A stretch of 64,000 bases of DNA from DAIDJD01 sp035485275 (GTDB lineage: Bacteria > Oederibacteriota > JAJYGY01 > DAIDJD01): the NCBI GenBank assembly GCA_035485275.1, contig DATHOE010000014.1:4306-68305 (forward strand), in the 5' to 3' direction. This document shows positions 24,701-31,423 of the stretch, piece by piece. The position numbers and the translations under genes are program-made. The notes below the pieces were generated by a model that did not search any database, was not told the DNA's origin, and saw only the letters and a list, made by a program, of their open reading frames with translations. The stretch's first letter is position 1; each line of letters starts with the position of its first letter.

Positions 24701-27444
24701 GCCTGAAGAACCTGGCCGTGGACCTGGTGGTCCTGAACGAGGAGCCCGCCTCCTACGCCGCGGACCTGCAGCGCTCCCTGGAGGAGACGGCCCGCGGGGT
24801 GCAGGATCCGGCGGAGGGCGGCAGGGGAGGCGGCATTTACGTGGTGAAAGCCTGCCTCCTGCCCGAGGCCGAGCGGGACCTGTTCTTGTGCGCGGCCCGC
24901 GTGGTGCTGAGGGCCGGGCACGGCAGCCTCTCCGAGCAGCTGGCCCGTGTGCCGCCCCAGCGCAGCCGGCCTCCGGAACTGGGGCCGGCGGAGGACGCCG
25001 ATGGTGGGCCGCCGGAGGCGGAGGGCGCCCTGGAGTTCATGAACGGGCTGGGAGGCTTCGCGGACGGGGGGCGCGAATACCGCGTGGTCCTTGAGGAGGG
25101 GCAGGACAGCCCAGCCCCCTGGATCAACGTGATCGCCAACGCCGGCTTCGGGTTCCAGGTCTCCGAGTCCGGTTCGGGCTACACCTGGGCCGGCAATTCC
25201 CGCGAGAACAAGCTCAGCCCCTGGAGCAACGATCCGGTCAGCGACCGGCCGGGGGAGGCCATCTACGTGCGCGACATGGACAACGGGGCGCTCTTCACCC
25301 CCTCTGCGTTGCCCGTGCGCCTCAAGGGAGGCCGCTACTCCGTCAGCCACGGCCAGGGCTACAGCCGCTTCGAATCCGCGGCCCAGGGCATCCAGATGTG
25401 CCTGACCCAGTTCGTGCCCTTGGGCGATCCCATCAAGCTTTCCCGCTTGGTCCTGAAAAACGTCTCGGGCCGGACGCGGCGCCTCAGCCTGACGGCCTAC
25501 GTCGAATGGGTGCTGGGCGTCACGCCCCAGTCCACGGGACATTCGGTCGTCACCGAGGCGCCGCCGGACCTGGCCCTGCTCACGGCCCGGAACCCCTTCA
25601 ACGCCGCCTTCCCCGGTGCCATCGCATTCCTGGACGTCGGCGGCAAGCACAGCTCCTTCACCTGCGAGCGGGGGGAATTCATCGGCAGGCACGGGAGCCT
25701 GCGCAGGCCCCAGGCCCTGGGCCGCGACCGGGAGCTGTCCGGGAAGACCGGCGCCGGGTCGGATCCCTGCGGCGCCCTGCAAAGCCAGGTCACCCTGAGG
25801 CCCGGGGAGAGCGCCGAATTCCGGGTCCTGCTGGGCCAGGGCCGGGACAGGGAAGAGGTCGCCGCGCTGTCCGCGGCCTACCGCAACGCCGACCTCGACG
25901 CGCTGCTGGAAGGCGTCAAGGCCTTTTGGGGAAGAAGCGCGGGAGCGCTGCAGGTGAGGACCCCGGATCGGGCCATGGACCTGATGCTGAACCGCTGGCT
26001 GCCCTACCAGACCCTCAGCTGCAGGATCTGGGCCCGCAGCGCCCTCTACCAGTGCGGCGGCGCTTACGGGTTCCGGGACCAGCTGCAGGACGTCCTGGCC
26101 GTGGTCCGCTCCAATCCCGACATAGCCAGGGCCCATATCCTGCTGGCCGCGGGCAAGCAGTTCGCGGAAGGGGACGTCCTGCATTGGTGGCATCCGCCCC
26201 TGGGCGCGGGCGTGCGTACGCGCATCAGCGACGACCGCCTGTGGCTGCCCTACGCTGTGGCGCGCTACGCCGAGGAGAGCGGAGACGCCGCGGTGCTGGA
26301 CGAACGCGTGCCCTTCCTCGAGGGCCCGGCCCTCGAGCCGGGCAAGGCGGACCTCTATTTCCAGCCCGCGGTCTCGGGGACTGACGGCAGCCTCTACGAG
26401 CACTGCGCGCGCGCGCTGGACTGCAGCCTCAAGACCGGGAGCCACGGCCTGCCCTTGATGGGCAGCGGCGACTGGAACGACGGCATGAACAAGGTGGGCG
26501 AGGGTGGGAAAGGTGAAAGCGTGTGGCTGGCCTGGTTCCTGGTGGAGAATCTCAGGCGCTTCGCCGGGGTCGCGGAAGGGCGCGGGGACGGCGCGCGGGC
26601 GGCCCTATGGCGCGCCAAGGCGCTGGAGATCGCGGCCGCGGCCGAGGCCCAGGGCTGGGACGGTGACTGGTACCGCCGGGCCTTTTTCGACGACGGGAGC
26701 CCCCTGGGCTCCGCCGGTCTGGCGGAATGCCGCATCGACTCCATCGCCCAGTCTTGGGCGGTCCTGTCCAGGGCCGCCGACCCGGCGCGGGCCGCGCGCG
26801 CCATGGCCGCCCTGGAAGAATACCTGTGGAAGAAAAGCGACGGCCTGCAGCTCCTGCTCTCCCCGCCCTTTGCCAAGGCCGATCCCGACCCCGGCTATAT
26901 CATGGGCTATCTCCCGGGAATCCGTGAAAACGGCGGACAGTACAACCACGCGGCGGCCTGGAGCGTGGCAGCCTTCGCCGGGCTCGGGGATGGGGCCAAG
27001 GCCCACGAACTGTTCACCATGCTGAATCCTGTTCGGGCGGCCGGCACGCGGGCGGGCATGCAGCGCTACAAGGTGGAACCCTATGTCATGGCCGGCGACG
27101 TCTATTCGCAGGCGCCGCATGTGGGACGGGGGGGCTGGAGCTGGTACACTGGCTCCGCCGCCTGGATGCTGCGCGTGGGCGTGGAATCCATCCTCGGCCT
27201 CAGCCTGCACGGCGACGCCATCGGCATCGATCCGTGCATCCCGCCCCAGTGGCCGGGATTCGAGCTGTTTTTGGACTGGAAAGGCACTCCTTGGCAGATA
27301 CAGGTGAGCAACCCGGATTCCGTGTCCAGGGGCGTCAAAAGCCTGGAACTTGACGGAATACCTATTCCCGCTGGCTCAGCAGGGCGGATCAGGCTGAGGG
27401 TGGACGGTAAAGCCCATTTATTAAGGGTAATTCTCGGTGTTTGA
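18781..27444 (+). CDS. ndvB: cyclic beta-1,2-glucan synthase (NdvB/ChvB type)
   Basis: 2887 residues from ATG 18781 (ATG 18835 is an equally possible start; a longer frame crosses the hairpin and is rejected). The N-terminal third is a membrane glycosyltransferase (GT84): LDQDTRLP near 647-652, YDVDAFDACL near 740, DLLEGSLARAG, then RWARGDWQ near 796, with several transmembrane helices before and after. The C-terminal half contains two GH94-type phosphorylase regions; GSGDWNDGMNK near 2558 is the family motif. The enzyme polymerises UDP-glucose on itself, trims the chain and cyclises it; the product fills the periplasm and protects against osmotic stress. Length matches NdvB/ChvB. Placement inside a stress-gene cluster fits. 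Confidence 0.93.
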   Translation: MYGSLHRKPPKGGAKTKTMSETGRWDAPFEEPPEEAIREEIFSVERLESHAQALALEHLHGASIRRGRLLAPRVRENVRELARCHRKLDLAVALGRPVPPAAKWLLENFHLVSGLGKAIDEELPAGYYRELPKLGRDEMKGYPRIYGLAWSWVAHCDSHFDSETLCRFVAAYQRIQPLTIGELWALSITLRIVLHENLKRQAQNVVVNLRETGRADRLADLLLGLGSGQTLDPARVPGRFRGRTLPPAFSVRLFQRLGEQVGSVGTVLAWLSEALSLQGTSFEALARKEHQEQLARNASCRNGITSLRDIAQFDWPTLVERLSLVDEVFRGAFDFQGLNFATRDSYRHAVENLARGCRYSQVEIARFACQDLKAAALSGRPEDGVRADAGYCLIGPGSRAFERQVKYAPPLGLLVRRAATALASPLYLGALAVLTLWSLSLPLGRSLFTGLPGPIALCMACLALLPASEIAVALVNHAVMQLWPPRSLPALGLKGGVPESLRTMVVMPVILQDEGGFRDLVETLEVHYLANPEREIFFGLLTDWPDAPTAEKDGEAPLLQAALAAVRELNLRHGPGPSGLARFGLYHRARRYNASADLWMGWERKRGKLLEFNQLLRGRPGTSYICQRTDAAGPLPPPGVRFVITLDQDTRLPRGSALRLVGTLAHPLNLPRLNAAGDRVVRGYGILQPRISPTLPSKEEATLFNRLSSGRAGADPYAFAVSEVYQDLFEEGSYTGKGIYDVDAFDACLAGRIPENSLLSHDLLEGSLARAGLVSDIEVYEEFSGHYQAAAGCRHRWARGDWQLLPWIFGFAQGAGVRLGVVARWKMCDNLRRSLVAPATFLALVASLFLPLRHALAWSSFVLASMALPPLLSVLVTEMFPQRRNFSVLRHWRFLAQELGTGLLKLFFSAALLPADAWLMVDAVARTLFRLFISRRRLLEWTSSAKLRKGMAETWPEFFALLSAGPAAGAALLMAACLIRPPAWPLAGAFSMLWLASPALGRFFSLRRPPRDLARLGEDASDTLHRVARRTWHYFETLVDASVHHLPPDNFQESPSPVLADRSSPTNLGLYLLSCAAARDFGWLGTPGMLDRFEAALDSMESMEKHQGHFFNWYDLRTLKPLEPRFVSTVDSGNLAGHLLVARQALLETLGLPLLAPSPFEGMRESLALATAAADSAEFIRLNTLHDHDLRSALAALCEGISGSFEDAPAFRDGLARLAGPVETLADIAKSLSQEHSHADVAEFQRWTGALRAELEGRADYARKLLVAAPGGFNPGLADAAAAYRGLGLEGPARACDALVGRLKRAAERLQGLFDGMRFGFLYDPSKKLFSIGFRPSDGMLDSGYYDLLASEARLASYVAVARGEVDTEHWFKLGRPLTPVSGDLALLSWSGSMFEYLMPLLVMQSPPESLLFETYRAVVKRQIRFGLRRGLPWGVSESACNIRDKDMTYQYSDFGVEGLGLKGGLARHKVVAPYATALALMVDPLPAAANLERLAALGAMGVFGYYDAVDFGDERLPEGEDWAVVKTYMAHHQGMTLVSLVNALKGGLMQSRFQAVPMLKSAALLLQERTPRDVALIVPGLGAERLGPAPETEAPALQRVFDSPHMNLPRAHLLGNGSYSVLLTASGGGYSRWNKACVTRFRDDASRDSWGGFIFIRDMKHEETWSAAYLPSRKEPDSYRVLFKEDKAEFIRRDGALESRLEVAVSPEDDVEVRRLTLKNFGFRSLDLELTSYAELSLSDDGSDLAHPAFAKLFVQTEYVAGLGALLAHRRPRGSKAEEVWAAHLSFSEEGDQGGVHFETDRARFLGRGRDIFNPAMGLPGRLFSNSAGAVLDPVFSLRRRVLIEPGGVAHLSFATMAAPSREKVLELATKIKDGANVERLFGQAWIHAQVQLRHRGIQPEEARLFQILAGHLRYPDPRLRSAPDLPVKNRLGSAVLWSHGISGDLPLLLLRMDGSSDREILRQLVLAWEYWRLKNLAVDLVVLNEEPASYAADLQRSLEETARGVQDPAEGGRGGGIYVVKACLLPEAERDLFLCAARVVLRAGHGSLSEQLARVPPQRSRPPELGPAEDADGGPPEAEGALEFMNGLGGFADGGREYRVVLEEGQDSPAPWINVIANAGFGFQVSESGSGYTWAGNSRENKLSPWSNDPVSDRPGEAIYVRDMDNGALFTPSALPVRLKGGRYSVSHGQGYSRFESAAQGIQMCLTQFVPLGDPIKLSRLVLKNVSGRTRRLSLTAYVEWVLGVTPQSTGHSVVTEAPPDLALLTARNPFNAAFPGAIAFLDVGGKHSSFTCERGEFIGRHGSLRRPQALGRDRELSGKTGAGSDPCGALQSQVTLRPGESAEFRVLLGQGRDREEVAALSAAYRNADLDALLEGVKAFWGRSAGALQVRTPDRAMDLMLNRWLPYQTLSCRIWARSALYQCGGAYGFRDQLQDVLAVVRSNPDIARAHILLAAGKQFAEGDVLHWWHPPLGAGVRTRISDDRLWLPYAVARYAEESGDAAVLDERVPFLEGPALEPGKADLYFQPAVSGTDGSLYEHCARALDCSLKTGSHGLPLMGSGDWNDGMNKVGEGGKGESVWLAWFLVENLRRFAGVAEGRGDGARAALWRAKALEIAAAAEAQGWDGDWYRRAFFDDGSPLGSAGLAECRIDSIAQSWAVLSRAADPARAARAMAALEEYLWKKSDGLQLLLSPPFAKADPDPGYIMGYLPGIRENGGQYNHAAAWSVAAFAGLGDGAKAHELFTMLNPVRAAGTRAGMQRYKVEPYVMAGDVYSQAPHVGRGGWSWYTGSAAWMLRVGVESILGLSLHGDAIGIDPCIPPQWPGFELFLDWKGTPWQIQVSNPDSVSRGVKSLELDGIPIPAGSAGRIRLRVDGKAHLLRVILGV

Positions 27445-27466
27445 GGCGTATTTCCCCTTTGCCTAG

Positions 27467-27494
27467 GGAATAAAGGGGAGAATAACGGCATTCA
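27467..27494 (+). promoter_or_regulatory. ECF-type promoter of the ECF sigma gene
   Basis: GGAATAAA-N12-GGCATTCA, 37 bp before the sigma start at 27531. The shared motif upstream of the sigma factor suggests autoregulation. Confidence 0.75.
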
Positions 27495-27530
27495 TCAGTA
27501 GGGAAAATAGTTCCAAATCTGGCAATCCTA

Positions 27531-28133
27531 GTGCCCTGTCCGAGTGTGGTCGTGGTTGGAGAACAAGAGTTGGTGGAAAAGGTCATCGCCGGTGACCCCG
27601 AAGCGGAAGGAACGTTTTTCAGGATGTACCAGCCCAGGCTTCTGCGGACGAGCATGTACTTCCTGGGCGGCCATGATTCCGAGGCCGAAGATATCGTCCA
27701 GGATACCTTCTTGATCGCCATGCCCAAGCTCAAAGACTACGTTTTCAGGGCGCCCATCTACGCCTGGCTTAGGCAAATCTGCCTGCGCCTGTGCTACGCC
27801 CGCCTGCGCACCCGCAACCGGGTGCTGGTGAGCCTTGAGGAGGACCTCGAGGTGTACATGGGGCGCATGGCCGTGGATCGCGTGCAGAACGAAGACTTGG
27901 AGACCCAGAAGCAGCAGAAACTGGCGCTCCTGAGGGACCTGAAGCAGCGTCTCAGCCCGGACAGCCTCAGGATCCTTGAGCTGCGGGACGTCCAGGGCAT
28001 GTGTTACATCCTCATCAGCAAGACCTTGGGCATCCCCATGGGTACGGTCATGTCGCGCCTGGCCAGGGCCCGGGACCAGCTGCGCAAGCTGGCCATGGCG
28101 GCCCCGGAGCCGAGGCTCTTCCAGCCCCTCTGA
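27531..28133 (+). CDS. ECF-family RNA polymerase sigma factor
   Basis: 200 residues from GTG 27531 (GTGs at 27546 and 27552 are alternatives; no strong ribosome site is visible). Region 2 spans ~residues 10-80: ELVEKVIAGDPEAEGTFF, QPRLLRTSMYFLG, AEDIVQDTFLIAMPKL and IYAWLRQICLRLCYARL. A charged linker follows, then region 4 (~125-190): LSPDSLRILELRDVQGMC, YILISKTLGIPMGTVMSRLARARDQLRKL, the helix-turn-helix that reads the -35. No anti-sigma gene is adjacent. The shared promoter upstream makes it the likely reader of the GGAATAAA regulon. Confidence 0.92.
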   Translation: MPCPSVVVVGEQELVEKVIAGDPEAEGTFFRMYQPRLLRTSMYFLGGHDSEAEDIVQDTFLIAMPKLKDYVFRAPIYAWLRQICLRLCYARLRTRNRVLVSLEEDLEVYMGRMAVDRVQNEDLETQKQQKLALLRDLKQRLSPDSLRILELRDVQGMCYILISKTLGIPMGTVMSRLARARDQLRKLAMAAPEPRLFQPL

Positions 28134-28175
28134 CCCCGGGCAAGCGGGTTTCTGTCGCGGATCCTTGCGTCGTAA

Positions 28176-28203
28176 GGAATAAATCCGGTCTTCTCCGCAT
28201 CTA
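28176..28203 (+). promoter_or_regulatory. ECF-type promoter (GGAATAAA-N12-CGCATCTA)
   Basis: Perfect -35 and spacer; 60 bp before the LysM lipoprotein start at 28264, directly after the sigma gene. Confidence 0.7.
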
Positions 28204-28263
28204 GATGTAGTTTCCGCGCACCCGCAATTCCGCCGCGCCGGAAAAACATCCGCAGGAGAAAGA

Positions 28264-28701
28264 GTGAAAATCGCCCCCATGATTTACGGAAGCCTGGCTG
28301 TGGCGCTCGCCGTGGCCGGCTGCGCGAACAAGGAAGAGATCAAGCCGGACGCCACCCCCTCCCCGGCAGCGACGCCCCAGGCGGCCACCCCGGAGCCGAC
28401 GGAGCAGCCCACCGCCGCGGCCCCCACGGCCATGTTGCATTATGTCGTGCGCAAAGGGGACAGCCTTTGGCTGATCGCCTCCAGGCAGGGCATGCTGGGG
28501 GATCCGATGCAATGGCCGCTCCTGTACCGGACGAACCGGGACCAGATCGCGGATCCGGACCTGATCGACGCCGGCGAGGAGCTGAACTACTCCGTCGGAG
28601 CCGATACGCAGGATGTCGCCACCGCGGAGCAGGAAGCCAAGGACACGCCCCCTTACGTCCAGCACACGGACGTGCGCAAGACTTTACCCGTCAATTACTG
28701 A
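28264..28701 (+). CDS. LysM-domain lipoprotein
   Basis: 145 residues from GTG 28264 (AGGAG six bases upstream). Signal peptide with lipobox AVAGC; an Ala/Thr/Pro linker (~25-55); then a LysM domain (HYVVRKGDSLWLIASRQGML, RDQIADPDLIDAGEEL) that binds peptidoglycan. The Asn after the Cys suggests outer-membrane sorting. It could tether the outer membrane to peptidoglycan. Immediately downstream of the sigma gene but with its own ECF promoter. Confidence 0.85.
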   Translation: MKIAPMIYGSLAVALAVAGCANKEEIKPDATPSPAATPQAATPEPTEQPTAAAPTAMLHYVVRKGDSLWLIASRQGMLGDPMQWPLLYRTNRDQIADPDLIDAGEELNYSVGADTQDVATAEQEAKDTPPYVQHTDVRKTLPVNY

Positions 28702-28744
28702 GGACCGAAAGCGAGGCCCCCTTCTTTGAAGGGGTGGAAGCCGG

Positions 28745-29221
28745 ATGGACGAAGGTAGTGTCCGGGAGCAAGTGGGCGCCATGCAACAAAACGGGTCCGG
28801 GGACGGTAACACGGGAGCGCCGGAGGCTTCAAACCCGATTGAAAAAACGCCGCTGACGACCTTGGTCATCGTCGGCGCGGGCGTATCCACGGGCCTTCTT
28901 GGCGAGTTCCTCAAGAGCCAAGGCCACGCGGTGTTGACGGCCGCCTCATCCACGGACGCCCTGGCGAAGACCCGGCGCTTCCTGCCTGCCTTCATATTGC
29001 TCAGTTGCGATATAGAAGGCGTGAACAGCGCCGAACTCATGTCGGAACTGCTCCTGGAGCACACACGGGCGGCGGTGATCATGATGGCGGCCAAGTTCCG
29101 GCTCTGGGACGTGGTCGACGCGATCAAGATGGGAGCCGTCGACTACCTTGAATGGCCCCTGGACCTCAGGAGGCTGAAATCCGCCATCGACACCCAGAAG
29201 GATCTGTTCCGGGGACGCTGA
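28745..29221 (+). CDS. degenerate receiver-domain protein (most divergent paralogue)
   Basis: 158 residues from ATG 28745; the homologous start by comparison with 14851 would be ATG 28781. The CheY-like shape is kept (TTLVIVGAGVSTGLLGEFL, AVLTAASSTDALAKTRRF), but the acidic pocket is gone, the phosphoacceptor is Ser (FILLSCDI), the switch residue is Ala (VIMMAAKF) and the Lys is Trp (YLEWPLDL). It must signal, if at all, without aspartyl phosphorylation. Follows the LysM gene by 43 bp; ends at the terminator at 29229. Confidence 0.7.
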   Translation: MDEGSVREQVGAMQQNGSGDGNTGAPEASNPIEKTPLTTLVIVGAGVSTGLLGEFLKSQGHAVLTAASSTDALAKTRRFLPAFILLSCDIEGVNSAELMSELLLEHTRAAVIMMAAKFRLWDVVDAIKMGAVDYLEWPLDLRRLKSAIDTQKDLFRGR

Positions 29222-29228
29222 GAAATCC

Positions 29229-29265
29229 CAAAAAAAAGGGCCGCCCGATCCGGGCGGCCCTTTTT
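29229..29265. terminator. bidirectional intrinsic terminator
   Basis: An A-run, then GGGCCGCCC-GATC-CGGGCGGCCC and five T's. It serves both the forward receiver gene and the convergent barrel gene ending at 29288. A related hairpin survives at ~5143-5185 in the duplicated cassette. Confidence 0.8.
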
Positions 29266-29287
29266 CGTTGAAGCCGCGGAAGGGGGC

Positions 29288-29776
29288 CTAGAAGAAGTAG
29301 AACCTTCCGCCCAGCCCCGCGTCCAAGCCGAAGCCCAGGCCCGGCGCGATGACCAGGGTCGGAGCCAGCTCGAAGAACAGGTCGAAAGGCTGCCGGAAGA
29401 GCCAGGTGATGCCCAGCACTCCACGCACGCCGGCCACGCCGGGGCTGGCCATCATGCCGCCCACGCCTACATAGATCGGAAGGCGGGTGTAAGCCTGGGA
29501 TCCGGGGTCGCCGAAGATGCCGTAATGGTGCCACAGGTAGTCGGCGTGCACGTTCACCCCGGAATAGGGGCTGTCGGCGTAGTAGCCGAAGCTTCCGATG
29601 GCGAAATCGAAGGCGTTCGTGTCGTCCAGCCAGACTTTGCCGGTGACTCCGGTCGGTTCGCCCACCATGACGCCCAAACCAAGGCCCCGGGGGTCGGCGT
29701 GGGCGCTTTGGGGGGGCGCCAGGGCAAGGGCGGCCAAAAGCCCCATTCCAAGCGTCAAACGGATCTTTCCTTGCAT
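29288..29776 (-). CDS. small outer-membrane beta-barrel protein
   Basis: 162 residues from ATG 29776 (AAGGAGG five bases upstream). Signal peptide GMGLLAALALAPPQSAHA; the mature part has Gly-rich amphipathic strands (GLGLGVMVGEPTGVTGKVWL, NVHADYLWHHYGIFG, GVGGMMASPGVAGVRGVLGI) and ends in GGRFYFF, an outer-membrane assembly signal. Family not recognised; it resembles small OmpW/OmpA-like barrels. Driven by the reverse ECF promoter at 29806-29833. A deleted copy lies at 5161-5290. Confidence 0.7.
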   Translation of the reverse strand: MQGKIRLTLGMGLLAALALAPPQSAHADPRGLGLGVMVGEPTGVTGKVWLDDTNAFDFAIGSFGYYADSPYSGVNVHADYLWHHYGIFGDPGSQAYTRLPIYVGVGGMMASPGVAGVRGVLGITWLFRQPFDLFFELAPTLVIAPGLGFGLDAGLGGRFYFF

Positions 29777-29805
29777 GGTTACCTCCTTAGGGATGACTGC
29801 ATTTA

Positions 29806-29833
29806 TATAGGCGGAGAATCGGCTCTTTATTCC
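29806..29833 (-). promoter_or_regulatory. ECF-type promoter, reverse
   Basis: Reverse strand GGAATAAA-N12-CGCCTATA, 30 bp before the start at 29776. Divergent to the promoter at 29864; -35 boxes face away from a 30-bp gap. Confidence 0.7.
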
Positions 29834-29863
29834 ACGAATGCCAGTCCCGGCCCGCAGATAGGC

Positions 29864-29891
29864 GGAATAAACGGGTCCTTGGAAGCCTTTA
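29864..29891 (+). promoter_or_regulatory. ECF-type promoter (GGAATAAA-N12-AGCCTTTA)
   Basis: Perfect -35 and spacer, 47 bp before the DUF5670 gene at 29939, the same distance as in copy 1. Confidence 0.7.
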
Positions 29892-29938
29892 GAGGGTGAA
29901 AGGCTCCAGCGGCACTTCTCCCCAACCACAGAGGCACC

Positions 29939-30088
29939 ATGCTTTACACCATCGCGGTCGTTCTCCTCATCCTTTGGCTTTTGGGCCTGGTCACGTCCTA
30001 CACCATGGGCGGTTTCATCCATGTGCTGCTGATCGTCGCCGTCATCATGATCCTCGTCCGCCTGATCCAGGGCCGGCCGGTGGTCTAA
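29939..30088 (+). CDS. DUF5670 / lmo0937-family small membrane protein, copy 2
   Basis: 49 residues: MLYTIAVVLLILWLLG, TSYTMGGFIH, second hydrophobic helix, tail RLIQGRPVV. Differs from copy 1 (5431) in a few hydrophobic positions and the last residues. First gene of the intact duplicated operon. GAGG precedes the ATG. Confidence 0.85.
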   Translation: MLYTIAVVLLILWLLGLVTSYTMGGFIHVLLIVAVIMILVRLIQGRPVV

Positions 30089-30152
30089 AGGCGCAATCCA
30101 TTGGGGGGCGCGGCTTCAGGGTCGCGCGCCCATTCGAAAGCAGGAGATGGTG

Positions 30153-30602
30153 ATGACCAATAAATCGATGGGCACGGGCGTCGGCATGGGGATCCACCGT
30201 ACCAACATAAAAAAGGTCTTCGGCTGGCTGTGGCATTCCTGGATGGAGGCGCAGCATGAGGTGCCGATCCTGCGCTGGGTGGCCCTGGCGGCCCTGGCGA
30301 CGGCCGGCGCCGCGGTGTACCTCGCCTTTTCAGAGGGCGGGACGAGGCTGCAACTCGTCGGCTACGTCGCCACCGCGGTCCTGTACGCGCTGGAAATCCC
30401 GGTCATCTTCTACCTCCTGTTTGAGGTGTACCGCAAGCACCGGACCGACGCGATCTTCGACAGCAAACGCCTCGCCGATCTCATCAGGAAGCTGGCGCTT
30501 GAACAGATCGAGGCCAGGGAAGATGCGCGAAACGCCGTCAAAAAGACCTTTCTGATCATGGCGCATGAGGACGAAGACGTCCTATTGGGGGAGGGCTCAT
30601 GA
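30153..30602 (+). CDS. two-helix inner-membrane protein, copy 2
   Basis: 149 residues from ATG 30153, six bases after GGAG (an ATG at 30147 touches the GGAG and is less likely). It shares GTGVGMGIH, the IKKVFGWLWHSWMEAQHEVP segment and the C-terminal charged helix with the copy at 5645; changes are mostly conservative and concentrated in the last 30 residues. Two transmembrane helices. Overlaps the next start by four bases. Confidence 0.65.
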   Translation: MTNKSMGTGVGMGIHRTNIKKVFGWLWHSWMEAQHEVPILRWVALAALATAGAAVYLAFSEGGTRLQLVGYVATAVLYALEIPVIFYLLFEVYRKHRTDAIFDSKRLADLIRKLALEQIEAREDARNAVKKTFLIMAHEDEDVLLGEGS

Positions 30603-30970
30603 AAAACAGCACCTGGCTCGCGCTTTGTTTCACCGCCGTTTTCGGGGCCTCGGCGGGCACCGCCCTGATCGCCGACGACGGAACGACGCAGGCCCAAGGG
30701 GGCTCGGCCGCGACCGCCACCCCGCAGCCCACGCCGGTCCCGACCGCGACCCCGGCGCCCACGCCCGCGCCGACCGCGTACGTGTCCAGCGCGCCCGTGG
30801 TGGATGCGCCGGTCGTGGATGCGCCGCAGGTGCTGGCGCCCGATATCCTCGCGCCCGTGGTGCCCGTTCCAACCGTGAACGCCCTCGTGGAAAGCTCGCC
30901 GGTGGCGACCACGCCCACCGTGAACGCCCCGCAAGAGGCCACGCCCTTCGAGAACCCGCCGCAGCCCTAG
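30599..30970 (+). CDS. exported Pro/Val/Thr-rich protein, copy 2
   Basis: 123 residues; signal peptide (LALCFTAVFGASAGTALIA), then a Thr/Pro segment (PTPVPTATPAPTPAPTAY), a few AP-VVD-AP units and a tail ending PPQP like copy 1 (TPQP). It is shorter than copy 1 (6091) because it has far fewer VVxAP repeats. Likely a stalk. Start overlaps the upstream stop. Confidence 0.6.
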   Translation: MKNSTWLALCFTAVFGASAGTALIADDGTTQAQGGSAATATPQPTPVPTATPAPTPAPTAYVSSAPVVDAPVVDAPQVLAPDILAPVVPVPTVNALVESSPVATTPTVNAPQEATPFENPPQP

Positions 30971-31009
30971 GGGCCGCGCGGACGGAACCTTCATTGATGA
31001 GGCGCCAGC

Positions 31010-31423
31010 ATGACGGACCAATTCGACATCCAGAGGCACTTGGACACGGAAGCGGAGGACGACGCCCGGGAAGCGATGGACCGCCTCGAGGACTGCAAGG
31101 ACAAGGCAGGGAAGCGCGATGAGCGCCTGGTCCGCCTGGACACCAGCCACTTTTTCGACCCCCAAAACGGGGAGGTGCTGCTGCAGGAGGGCGGGGAATA
31201 CCGCAATCTCGGGCACCTTCCGCGCCTGCTGAGCAGGGCCGCGGACGAGATCGAGGAGAGCGCGCTAAAGCAGGGATACATGCCCGTCGAAGGCGGCCGT
31301 TTTTGGAGCGCCGCCGAACAGAGGCTTTACGTGAAGAACGGGGGACATTATGTGCTGTATTCCCTCAACCGCCGCAAGCGCTCCAGCCCCCGCCAGCCGG
31401 AGCGCAGGTCCGCGCAAAAATGA
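31010..31423 (+). CDS. conserved-looking cytoplasmic protein of unknown function
   Basis: 137 residues, no signal or membrane helix. GAGG lies seven bases before ATG 31010. Highly charged (DIQRHLDTEAEDDAREAMDR, LEDCKDKAGKRDERLVRLD), then DTSHFFDPQNGEVLLQEGGE, LPRLLSRAADEIEESALKQG and a basic tail. No family recognised. Overlaps the AI-2E transporter gene by four bases, so the two are probably translated together. Confidence 0.5.
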   Translation: MTDQFDIQRHLDTEAEDDAREAMDRLEDCKDKAGKRDERLVRLDTSHFFDPQNGEVLLQEGGEYRNLGHLPRLLSRAADEIEESALKQGYMPVEGGRFWSAAEQRLYVKNGGHYVLYSLNRRKRSSPRQPERRSAQK

